Source: Anaerolineales bacterium
Lineage (GTDB): Bacteria > Chloroflexota > Anaerolineae > Anaerolineales > DRMV01
Assembly: GCA_026991215.1 (NCBI GenBank)
Contig: JALXBY010000170.1
Coordinates: 1 to 19,544, forward strand
DNA: 19,544 bases
Direction: 5' to 3'
The translations under genes were made by a program, and so were the position numbers. This document shows, in pieces, positions 6,552 through 13,129 of this stretch. Position 1 is the first letter of the stretch; each line of letters opens with the position of its first letter. The notes under the pieces are model-generated. The model ran no database searches and was not told the origin of the DNA. It worked only from the letters and a program-made list of their open reading frames with translations.

Positions 6552-7475
6552 TTAGAGCCGGAGCCGGGCGCTGTACTCTTCACCGAACAGGCCATAGGGC
6601 CGGAAGGTGAGGATGAGCAGCACGATGCTGTAGGCAATCAGGTCCCGCATGGTGGAAGGCATGGTCGCGGCGACCAAGATTTCAATCGCGCCCAGCATGA
6701 ACCCGCCGACCACCGCGCCGAAAATCGAGCCGCGGCCGCCCAGAATCGCAGCAACGAACGCCTTCCAGCCGATGATGACGCCCATGTAAGGGTCCAGCAC
6801 CGGGTAAGACATGCCATACAGGATGCCCGCGGCCCCGGCCAGGGCCGAGCCCAGGGCAAAGGTGAAGGAAATCACCGTGTTCATGGGGATGCCCAGCAAG
6901 GGCACCACCGCGTAGTCGAAGGACATGGCCCGCATGGCCATGCCCAACTTCGTGTGATGGATGAGCAGGTAAAGCAACACCAAAAGAAGCAGGGTCATGC
7001 CCAGGGTGAGGATTTTCAGGTTGGTCACGTAGATGGGACCCAACTGAAAGGTCTGGGGGGGAATCAGGGCCGGGAAGTCTTTTCGGCTGGCGCCCAGCAG
7101 GGCCAGGACGCCGGTCTCCATGAAGATGCCCACCATGAGGCCGGTGATGGCGGCCGAGGCGCGGGGCGCATCCCGCAGGGGGCGGTAGGCCACCAACTCC
7201 ACCAGAATGCCCACGAAGGAGGCCAGGAACATGGTGAGCACCAGGGTGAGCACGAACAAGGCCCAGGAAGGCAGGGGCAGCATCGAGGCCGCCACCAGCC
7301 CCAACAGGCCCACGGCCACGAAGTAGCCGATGTACGTGGCCACCATGAACACGTCGCCGTGGGCGAAGTTGAACAGCATCAGGATGCTGTAGACCATGCT
7401 GTAGCCCAGGGCAATCAGGGCGTAGAAACTGCCCAACTGCAGGGCATTGAAGACTTGCTGGGCAATCTGGCTCAT
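6552..7475 (-). CDS. livH: Branched-chain amino acid-type ABC transporter permease LivH
   Basis: This 307-residue integral membrane subunit pairs with LivM. The N-terminus carries the family's opening pattern, QLGSFYALIALGYSMVYSI followed by LFNFAHGDVFMV. The coupling region is GMAMRAMSFDYAVVPLLGI, and the closing FRPYGLFGE motif is typical of LivH. About eight hydrophobic helices can be counted. ATG at 7473-7475 has GAGGG seven bases upstream. It is the first gene of the livHMGF-acyP operon and is preceded by a recognisable sigma-70 promoter. The cognate binding-protein gene (livK) is not adjacent but is present upstream at 10214-11551. Confidence 0.95.
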   Translation of the reverse strand: MSQIAQQVFNALQLGSFYALIALGYSMVYSILMLFNFAHGDVFMVATYIGYFVAVGLLGLVAASMLPLPSWALFVLTLVLTMFLASFVGILVELVAYRPLRDAPRASAAITGLMVGIFMETGVLALLGASRKDFPALIPPQTFQLGPIYVTNLKILTLGMTLLLLVLLYLLIHHTKLGMAMRAMSFDYAVVPLLGIPMNTVISFTFALGSALAGAAGILYGMSYPVLDPYMGVIIGWKAFVAAILGGRGSIFGAVVGGFMLGAIEILVAATMPSTMRDLIAYSIVLLILTFRPYGLFGEEYSARLRL

Positions 7476-7525
7476 GGCGGGACCCTCGAAATGGCCGATG
7501 TGACTCGCCAGGCGGGGATAGGGCT

Positions 7526-7555
7526 ATTCTACTCTAATTCCGCGGGGCGCGACAA
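7526..7555 (-). promoter_or_regulatory. Sigma-70-type promoter for the liv operon
   Basis: On the minus strand, TTGTCG (7550-7555) and TAGAAT (7526-7531) are separated by 18 bases, with an A+T-richer patch in an otherwise GC-rich spacer. The -10 matches the consensus at 5 of 6 positions and the -35 at 4 of 6. Transcription would start near 7519, about 44 bases before the livH ATG. Confidence 0.6.
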
Positions 7556-7573
7556 ATGGGGGAGTTAAGCGTC

Positions 7574-7622
7574 GGTGGTCGGTGGTCGATGGTCGATCGT
7601 CGATCGTCGTTGGTCGGTGGTT
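7574..7622 (+). repeat. Heptanucleotide tandem repeat array B (7 units)
   Basis: The plus-strand heptads are GGTGGTC twice, GATGGTC, GATCGTC twice, GTTGGTC and GGTGGTT, preceded by a partial GTC. Six of seven fit GNTSGTC. The array ends 15 bases from the npdG stop codon and lies upstream of the liv promoter. It is the best-preserved of three related arrays in the window and is in opposite orientation to array A. Confidence 0.9.
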
Positions 7623-7637
7623 GTGGGGGTTCCTGTT

Positions 7638-8306
7638 TCATTCCGCTGGGGCAAGGCCGGTGATGCGCAGGCCCGCGTGGGTGCTGCCGTAACGCTTGTT
7701 GATGTAAATCAAGAGGCTGGTCAGGCCCTCGACCACCGCGCAGTTCTCAATCGGCCCGGCGTCGATGGCCCGCAGGCCGGCATCCTGCACCAGGGCCATG
7801 ACCCGCTCCCGGTTGGCCTTGCCCTTCCCCGCCACCAGCACGTCACAATCGATGGGACCATCCCCCCAGAGCAGCGCGTGGGCGATGTTCTGGAACGCGT
7901 CCACTACCGCGACCTCGGGGCCCAGGGCTTCCTGAATTTCCTGGGCCACGCTCCCCGCGGGCGGGAGCCACACCTTGGTCACCTTGGGGGGCTTGAGGGG
8001 CACCACCACGTTGACGATGAGTTTGCCCTGCACCACATCCCGGATGTGTTCCAGCAAGGGGGGAAGCCCGGCATAGGGCACGCTGATGACCACAATCTCG
8101 CCGGCCTGGGCCGCATCCCGGTTTTCCATGCCCTGCAGGTGGGCTTCCGGACCCAGGCGCTCCCGCAGCAGGGCGACGGTTTGTTGGGCCCGCTCCGGGC
8201 TGCGGGAACCGATGATGACGGGATACCCCGCTTTGGCCCAGCGGTAGGCCAGGCCGCGGCCTTCCTTGCCCGTGCCGCCCAGGATGGCAATCGTGGGTCG
8301 CGTCAT
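7638..8306 (-). CDS. npdG: NADPH-dependent F420 reductase (NpdG/Fno family)
   Basis: This 222-residue cytoplasmic enzyme would transfer hydride between NADPH and coenzyme F420. The N-terminal Rossmann loop is IAILGGTGKEGRGLA (6-20), and IIGSRSPERA (31-40) carries the Ser34-Arg35 pair that contacts the NADP 2'-phosphate. Conserved family stretches include ISVPYAG and VVDAFQNI. The length matches the family (about 210-230). ATG at 8304-8306 follows GGAGGGAGCC. It appears to be a single-gene unit, with a strong hairpin upstream and a heptad array downstream. No F420 biosynthesis gene is in the window, so F420 use by the organism is inferred from this protein alone; some relatives may act on other deazaflavin or ferric substrates. 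Confidence 0.9.
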   Translation of the reverse strand: MTRPTIAILGGTGKEGRGLAYRWAKAGYPVIIGSRSPERAQQTVALLRERLGPEAHLQGMENRDAAQAGEIVVISVPYAGLPPLLEHIRDVVQGKLIVNVVVPLKPPKVTKVWLPPAGSVAQEIQEALGPEVAVVDAFQNIAHALLWGDGPIDCDVLVAGKGKANRERVMALVQDAGLRAIDAGPIENCAVVEGLTSLLIYINKRYGSTHAGLRITGLAPAE

Positions 8307-8336
8307 GGCTCCCTCCGAGGCGTGGGATTAAGGAAA

Positions 8337-8362
8337 CCCCTCGGCCAATACCGGCCGAGGGG
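8337..8362 (-). terminator. Strong 10-bp stem-loop after the FAD-subunit gene
   Basis: CCCCTCGGCC (8337-8346) and GGCCGAGGGG (8353-8362) form a perfect 10-bp stem with a 6-base loop. On the minus strand it is followed by TTTCCTTAA. It probably ends the livK-globin-FAD transcription unit. A TATACT on the minus strand at 8368-8373 would place the npdG transcript start right at this hairpin. Confidence 0.65.
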
Positions 8363-8391
8363 CACCAAGTATACCCCGAAAATTCACAGAA

Positions 8392-9174
8392 TTACCCCTT
8401 CAGGTCGTTGGGGTCCACCAAATTTAAGCGTTGCAGGCAGCGGCGGACCAGGACCTGGGCCACCTCCCGCCGGTATTCCGCGGAGGCCAGATGGTCCTGG
8501 GCATCGTAGGCCGCGTTTTGGGCGGCCACCACCGCGCCGTGGGCCGTGGGGCCGTCCAGGGCCAGGCGGGGCGCATCGCCCCAGCCGCCCACGACCACAC
8601 GGGTGCGACCCCGGGGCCACGCGGCTACCGCGGCCAGCAGCAAGGGCCGGTCCGCGGGGGACCGGGCCACGACTTCCCAGGCCAGTTGCGGCACCTGGGA
8701 GATGCGAATCTCGGTCATCAACCATCCCCGCCACTCGGCCCGCAGGGGGAGCCAGTCGCCCACGTGGACGGTTTGGGCCGATTCCCCCTGCTTCAGCAGG
8801 GTCAGGCGGGCGTCCAGGGCAAGCAGGGCCGCGGCCCACAAGGAACGGCCGTCCGCGGCCACCAGGCTTCCGGCCACGGTCATCTGGGCCCGTTGGGGGT
8901 AGGGCGCGGCCCGTCGCACCAGGGCCTGCCACGCTTCCGGCACGTCCGGGTGCTCCAGCAGGGCCTGCAGGGGCAGGGTCGCGCCCAGGACCCACTCGTT
9001 CCCCTCCCGGCGAAGGGTATCCAGACCCAGGTCCTGCAGGTCGATGACGGGGCCCCGGTACTTTTGGCTTCCCAAGAGGAAGAAGCCCCGGCCCATGGGC
9101 CGGGCCTCAGGGTTCGCGGCCAGGGCCTGCAACGCTTCCTCCAAGGACCGGGGCCGGATGTAGGCTTCGGGCAT
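8392..9174 (-). CDS. FAD-binding subunit-like protein of the xanthine/CO dehydrogenase family (lone)
   Basis: The 260-residue product aligns in pattern with the medium (FAD) subunit of molybdenum hydroxylases (CoxM/XdhB). The sequence opens IRPRSLEEALQALAANPEA, then a region equivalent to the AGGQS flavin loop reads MGRGFFLLGS (27-36). VIDLQDLGLDTL, the GATLPLQALLEH strand-helix and TVAGSLVAADGRSL in place of TIGGNI follow, then LALDARLTLL. The C-terminal CO_deh_flav_C-like part includes VVVGGWGDAPRLAL and ends in an Arg-rich helix. Both classical glycine pairs are altered, so FAD binding is likely but not certain. No molybdopterin or 2Fe-2S subunit gene is adjacent, which is odd. ATG at 9172-9174 has GGGAGG six bases upstream. 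It lies 51 bases after the globin/beta-grasp gene and is presumably co-transcribed with it. Confidence 0.82.
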   Translation of the reverse strand: MPEAYIRPRSLEEALQALAANPEARPMGRGFFLLGSQKYRGPVIDLQDLGLDTLRREGNEWVLGATLPLQALLEHPDVPEAWQALVRRAAPYPQRAQMTVAGSLVAADGRSLWAAALLALDARLTLLKQGESAQTVHVGDWLPLRAEWRGWLMTEIRISQVPQLAWEVVARSPADRPLLLAAVAAWPRGRTRVVVGGWGDAPRLALDGPTAHGAVVAAQNAAYDAQDHLASAEYRREVAQVLVRRCLQRLNLVDPNDLKG

Positions 9175-9225
9175 GGTCGGCCTCCCGTTGCGATGATGTC
9201 GCGCGGCAGGGCCTTCGGGAAGCCC

Positions 9226-10149
9226 TTAACGGCCGGGCGGGAAGATGTCCACTTTGTCCCCAGGCCGGACGGGGGTCAGGAACCCTTCGTCCATGTAGAG
9301 GATTTCCCGACCGTTGAGCAGGAAGCGCCAGCCGGCCTTGGGTTGGTACGCGGGTTCCACGTCCATCCAGAGGGAATCGGGCTTTTCGGTGGCCCGCCAG
9401 ACCCGCTGCAGGGCCTCCCGCCGGGCTACGGGGTAGTAACTGAAGAACTTGCGCAGCACGTCACCCACGGTGGCATCGGCATGGACCCATACAGGCCGCA
9501 ACTGGGCGGGCATCTTGGGCCGCAGGATGCCGAACACCCGCACCGGCACGGAGAAGGTGCCTTCGTCGATGTCCCGGGCCGCTTCGTAGCCCAGTTCCAT
9601 CATGTGCAACTGCACGGAAAGGTACTTGTTCCACCCGGCCATGGCCGCCGCGATGGTCTCACCCGGCAGATGGGCTTCGGCCATGTACTGGGCGAAGGAC
9701 GCCAGCACCAGCCCGATGGAGGCCCGCACGTACTTGGGCGGCACGTGGATGCGTCGGGGGCCGTGGCCCGCGTGCACCTTGCCGGCATAGAAGAGGTAGT
9801 CCCCGAACTCACCGCCGGTATCCATGCTCAGGGTGCGGGCCAGCCAGATGGTGAAGAAGCGGCGCCGTTCTTCCAGGTGTTCTTCATCGACTTCGGTCTC
9901 CCAGCCCAGCACCGCGGCGGTTTCGGGGAAGCGGCGCAGGTAATCGTAGGTGTTGACCACCAATTCAGGCCCCCGCCGGAAGAGGACCTCCACGGTTTCG
10001 GCCATGGCCATCTTGTCGTGCTCGGTGAAGAGCGCGAACTTGAGCATGTGGGCCCATTCTTCCTGCGGGTCGGGCAACAGGTCCCGCAACCAGGTCTTGG
10101 GGTCGTCCACCACCTGTACAGGCGATTCCGCAACCAAAGGCAGGGCCAT
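9226..10149 (-). CDS. Protoglobin-type heme domain fused to a MoaD/ThiS-like beta-grasp domain
   Basis: This 307-residue protein has two regions. Residues about 25-195 match the globin-coupled-sensor/protoglobin pattern: YDYLRRFPETAAVLG (68-82), a Trp/Arg helix, then GKVHAGHGPRRIHVPPKYV (123-141), in which His126 aligns with the proximal heme histidine and PPKYV with the following turn, then ASIGLVLASFAQYM and GWNKYLSVQLHMM. Residues about 198-307 look like a MoaD/ThiS beta-grasp fold: VPVRVFGILRP, VHADATVGDVLRKFFSYYP, an insertion, FLLNGREI and VRPGDKVDIFPPGR at the very end. The C-terminal GG needed for sulfur carriage is absent (GR instead) and there are no cysteines. A strong AGGAGGT precedes the ATG at 10147-10149. 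It follows livK across a terminator-like hairpin and precedes the FAD-subunit gene. Both domain calls are by pattern recognition. The function is unknown; gas or redox sensing linked to the FAD protein is inference. Confidence 0.75.
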   Translation of the reverse strand: MALPLVAESPVQVVDDPKTWLRDLLPDPQEEWAHMLKFALFTEHDKMAMAETVEVLFRRGPELVVNTYDYLRRFPETAAVLGWETEVDEEHLEERRRFFTIWLARTLSMDTGGEFGDYLFYAGKVHAGHGPRRIHVPPKYVRASIGLVLASFAQYMAEAHLPGETIAAAMAGWNKYLSVQLHMMELGYEAARDIDEGTFSVPVRVFGILRPKMPAQLRPVWVHADATVGDVLRKFFSYYPVARREALQRVWRATEKPDSLWMDVEPAYQPKAGWRFLLNGREILYMDEGFLTPVRPGDKVDIFPPGR

Positions 10150-10172
10150 GGGTCACCTCCTGGGGAAAGGCT

Positions 10173-10208
10173 AAAAGGGGCGGGCCGCCGCGTCGCGACC
10201 CGCCCCTT
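10173..10208 (-). terminator. Intrinsic terminator after livK
   Basis: AAGGGGCGGG (10175-10184) pairs perfectly with CCCGCCCCTT (10199-10208), a 10-bp stem with a 14-base loop. On the minus strand TTTT (10176-10173) closes and follows the stem. It lies six bases past the livK stop and 24 bases before the globin gene start, so it either ends the livK unit or attenuates it. Confidence 0.8.
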
Positions 10209-10213
10209 GCTGG

Positions 10214-11551
10214 TTACCGCATGGGGTAGATGAACTCGGCCGTGGCCGCTTCCTTGGGCCAGACCACCTGCTTGACCAGGTTGCCCTGGTCGTCCTTCTG
10301 CCACTGGATGTAGACCATCTCGTGGCCGATTTGCAGGCCGTGGGATTCAGGGCTGGTGTCGAACTTGGTCCGGCCGAAGAAGGTGAGCACGTCGGTGTTG
10401 TCCAGGGCCTCCTTGACCTTGGCCGGATCCACGGAGTCGGCCTTCTTGATGGCGTATTCCAGAATCAGACCGGCCGCGTAGCCGCCCGCGGAGTGGTAGG
10501 AAGGCTCCTCGTTGTATTCGGCTTTGTAGGCCTGGACGAATTCCTCGTTGGTGGGGCCATACCATTCGATGCCCAGTTCCTTGGCCGCTTCGGGCGTGTA
10601 CTTGACCTGAGGCTCCCACTGGCTGGGGCCGGTCACGCCCAGGGCCGCGTCGCCCAACTCCGCGAATTCAGGCTCCGGCGGCGCGACCAGGAGCACCACG
10701 GCCTTCACCGGCGCCTGCTTTTCGTAGAGTTGGCGGGCAAAGGTGGTGCCATCCTGGAAGTGGCCGCCGCCCAACACGGCCTCAGCGCCCGATTGCACGA
10801 TTTTGTTGATGAAGGGGCCGAAGTCCGTGGTATCGCTGGGGTACCCTTCGAAGAGCACGATTTCCAGCCCCTTCTCTTCCGCGTAGGTCTTGGCCGCCTC
10901 CACCACCGTGGTAGAGAACTTGGCCTGTTCGTAGACGAAGGCCACCTTCTTGAGGTTGGGGTCCGTGGTCAAAAGCAGGTCGATCGCGCCGGTCAGGTAC
11001 CGGCTGGCCGGGGTGTAAATCTGGAAGACCTGGGTCAGGCCCTTCTGGTAGGTCTTGTCCGAGGCCGCGCCCGTGGTCAGCATGACCTTGCCGTACTGCT
11101 CGGCAATCACCGCGGCCGCGTCGGTCAGGCCGCTGGAGTAGGGGCTGATGAGGAAGTCGGCCTTGTCCTCGGTAATCAACTTGGTGTAGAGTTCCTGGAC
11201 CCGGTCCTTGCTGGACTCGTCGTCGTAGGAGGCTTCCTTGAACTTGACCACGGTGCCGTCGCTCAGTTTGATGCCGCCGGCTTCGTTGATGTGCTTCATC
11301 CACAAGCGCAGGCCCTTGGCCTGCCGGCCGGAGGAGACCTCCAGCCGCCCGGTGCGGGATTCGGTGAAGCCAATGGTCAGTACGATTTCCTTGGCCTGTT
11401 CAGCGGGTTGGGCTTCTTCTTTGGCCGTTTCCTGTTGGGTTTCCGCGGCCGTTTCCTGTTCCGGCGCTTGGGTTGGGGTGGCCTGTCCGCCGCAACCTGC
11501 GGCCAACACCAGGCCCAACAGCAGGGCCAGCACCAAAAGCCACCGTCGCAT
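10214..11551 (-). CDS. livK: Branched-chain amino acid-type ABC transporter substrate-binding lipoprotein (LivK family)
   Basis: This 445-residue extracytoplasmic binding protein captures ligand for the LivHMGF permease. The N-terminus is a lipoprotein signal: MRRW, a leucine-rich core (5-18) and a cleavage box LAAGC with the lipidated Cys20. A Gln/Glu/Ala/Thr-rich linker (21-53) precedes the periplasmic-binding-protein type I fold: IGFTESRTGRLE near 60, an LRLWMKHINEAGG helix, SYDDESSKDRVQ, and SPYSSGLTDAAAVI. GGASD-type contacts are replaced by TTGAASDKTY. The length is within family range. ATG at 11549-11551 has GGAGG 7 bases upstream. It is 44 bases after the zinc-ribbon gene and followed by a strong terminator. 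The ligand cannot be fixed from sequence; amino acids, amides or aromatic acids are all possible for this family. Confidence 0.93.
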   Translation of the reverse strand: MRRWLLVLALLLGLVLAAGCGGQATPTQAPEQETAAETQQETAKEEAQPAEQAKEIVLTIGFTESRTGRLEVSSGRQAKGLRLWMKHINEAGGIKLSDGTVVKFKEASYDDESSKDRVQELYTKLITEDKADFLISPYSSGLTDAAAVIAEQYGKVMLTTGAASDKTYQKGLTQVFQIYTPASRYLTGAIDLLLTTDPNLKKVAFVYEQAKFSTTVVEAAKTYAEEKGLEIVLFEGYPSDTTDFGPFINKIVQSGAEAVLGGGHFQDGTTFARQLYEKQAPVKAVVLLVAPPEPEFAELGDAALGVTGPSQWEPQVKYTPEAAKELGIEWYGPTNEEFVQAYKAEYNEEPSYHSAGGYAAGLILEYAIKKADSVDPAKVKEALDNTDVLTFFGRTKFDTSPESHGLQIGHEMVYIQWQKDDQGNLVKQVVWPKEAATAEFIYPMR

Positions 11552-11595
11552 GGTTGCACCTCCATCAGTTGAATTTCATCATTAACAGGGAACAC

Positions 11596-11796
11596 TCAGG
11601 CGTCGCCCTGGTTGCGTGCCCGGGGCACCCCCAACCGCTTCCGCAGGGTTTCGATGGACACCTTGTTCACCCGCCCGCAACGGGGGCAGGTCAAATCCAC
11701 GTGCGGCTGCCCTGCTGCCTCGATGCGGGGCCAGAGTTCCTCCAGCACCCGCTTGGGGATGTTCATGGGCCGATGACAGTACATACAGCGCAACAT
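11596..11796 (-). CDS. Small zinc-ribbon protein, 66 aa
   Basis: The 66-residue product has two CxxC pairs, Cys4/Cys7 (CMYC) and Cys37/Cys40 (CPRC), 29 residues apart, a classic zinc-ribbon arrangement. A helical insert (RVLEELWPRIEAAG) lies between them and a basic helix follows (ETLRKRLGV). It is probably a nucleic-acid-binding or protein-assembly factor; no specific family is recognised. I chose the ATG at 11794-11796 because GGAGGAG lies 5 bases upstream and the first CxxC then sits at the N-terminus; an in-frame start at 11817 would overlap the Shine-Dalgarno sequence. It is divergent from the 3D-domain gene and probably leads a transcript with livK. Confidence 0.78.
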   Translation of the reverse strand: MLRCMYCHRPMNIPKRVLEELWPRIEAAGQPHVDLTCPRCGRVNKVSIETLRKRLGVPRARNQGDA

Positions 11797-11835
11797 CGCT
11801 TCTCCTCCTTCGGGCACTCACCGGGCATCGTCTAC

Positions 11836-11843
11836 AGTATACT
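11836..11843. promoter_or_regulatory. Palindromic AGTATACT: possible divergent -10 element
   Basis: The 8-base palindrome AGTATACT gives TATACT on both strands, 36 bases before the 3D-protein ATG on plus and 40 bases before the zinc-ribbon ATG on minus. No convincing -35 hexamer was found for either direction. The call rests on position in the only divergent spacer and on the TATACT match. Confidence 0.4.
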
Positions 11844-11878
11844 CAGGTTTATCCCTTTGGGTTTCGAGGAATTCGGGC

Positions 11879-13129
11879 ATGGAGCGGCCCCCTGTGCATA
11901 AGGCGGAAACGCCCCCAAACCCCGGCCCTCCGCGTGTGGGCTTCCCCCGACCTGGCCGGGTGACCGTGCTGCTGTGGAGCGTGGGCCTGCTCCTGGCCGG
12001 GTTGTGGGTTGGCCTCTGGGTGTGGATGGCCCGGACCCGCGGGCCCTCTACGGCCTCCCGGCCCCTGGTTTGGGTGTACGTGGTCGAGGAAGGAACCCGG
12101 GTGTACGGTCCCGCCGCGGTCCCGGCCGGGACGCGGCCGGAGGCCCTGCTGCGCCGCTGGGGCCTTCAGGCCAGGGGCGACCTGTGGCTCAACGGGCAGC
12201 CCTGGGACCCTGCCTGGCCCCTGCCCCAGGCCGAGGTCCTGGTGCTGGAACTGCGGCCCCTGCGCCCGCGCGCCGCGGACCGGGTGGCCGTGGGCCGCTA
12301 TTCCCCCGCCTGGCTTCGACGCTATGGATGGGCCGCGGCCGCGCCTGCCCGCTTTACGCAAGCCCAGGTCCGCTTCCCGGAAGGCCCGGTGCCCCTGGAG
12401 GCCGACGCGACCTTTGTAGGGGAAGCCCTGGCCCAGTACGGCCTTGCCCCCCAGGGTCTGGACCGGCTGACCCAGGAGACCGCGCCCTGGCCGCCCAGGA
12501 GCGCGCCGCAACTGGCCCGGATTCAGGAGGCCATCGAACTCCGGCGCAAGACCGTGCCCTATACCGTCGAGTACCAGGCCCTGCCCCAGGAACCCATCGA
12601 TACCCTCCGGGTGGTCCAGGAAGGGCGGCCGGGCGTGCAGGTGCAGGCCGAACTGGTCCGCTACGTCAACGGCCGGGAAGCCGAACGGCAGACCCTGGGC
12701 ACCTGGACCCTGCAGGCCCCCCAGCCCCGCATCGTGGGGTACGGCACGAAAATCACCATCCAGACCCTGGATACACCCGATGGCCCCATTCGGTACTGGC
12801 GCGCGGTGCGGGTGTACGCCACATCCTATTCCCCCTGCCGGGTGCGGCCCGGTGGCCCCTGCGATGACATCACCGCCAGCGGCCGCCGGCTGCAGAAGGG
12901 CATCATCGCGGTGCGGCTCTCCTGGTACCGGTACATGAAGGGGCTGCAGGTCTACGTGCCCGGCTATGGGTTTGGCATCATTGCGGATGTGGGCGGGGGG
13001 ATACCGGGCCGACCCTGGATCGATTTGGGCTTCAGTGAAGAAGATTACCAGCCCTGGCACCGCTGGGTGACCATGTACTTCCTGGCCCCGCCGCCACCGC
13101 CGGAGCAAATCCTATGGATTCTCCCATGA
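11879..13129 (+). CDS. Membrane-anchored G5 and 3D domain cell-envelope protein
   Basis: The 416-residue protein has a proline-rich cytoplasmic N-terminus, one membrane helix (about 28-50, VLLWSVGLLLAGLWVGLWVW), two ubiquitin-like repeats of the DUF348 kind (about 63-130 and 160-205), a G5 domain (about 225-290, with VPYTVEYQALPQEPIDTL and GREAERQTLGT), and a 3D domain (about 310-385, with VYATSYSP, DDITASG, VYVPGYGFGIIAD and WIDLGF). This resembles YabE/Rpf-like peptidoglycan-active proteins. Of the three aspartates that name the 3D domain, Asp370 and Asp382 are present, but the first position (IAVD in relatives) is Arg346. That may impair catalysis. A cysteine pair (320, 328) flanks the domain start. 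ATG at 11879 has GAGG nine bases upstream. The end overlaps rsmA. Confidence 0.85.
   Translation: MERPPVHKAETPPNPGPPRVGFPRPGRVTVLLWSVGLLLAGLWVGLWVWMARTRGPSTASRPLVWVYVVEEGTRVYGPAAVPAGTRPEALLRRWGLQARGDLWLNGQPWDPAWPLPQAEVLVLELRPLRPRAADRVAVGRYSPAWLRRYGWAAAAPARFTQAQVRFPEGPVPLEADATFVGEALAQYGLAPQGLDRLTQETAPWPPRSAPQLARIQEAIELRRKTVPYTVEYQALPQEPIDTLRVVQEGRPGVQVQAELVRYVNGREAERQTLGTWTLQAPQPRIVGYGTKITIQTLDTPDGPIRYWRAVRVYATSYSPCRVRPGGPCDDITASGRRLQKGIIAVRLSWYRYMKGLQVYVPGYGFGIIADVGGGIPGRPWIDLGFSEEDYQPWHRWVTMYFLAPPPPPEQILWILP

Noticed and set aside
9226..10149. Beta-grasp domain as a 2Fe-2S ferredoxin
   Set aside because: The protein contains no cysteines, so it cannot ligate an iron-sulfur cluster.
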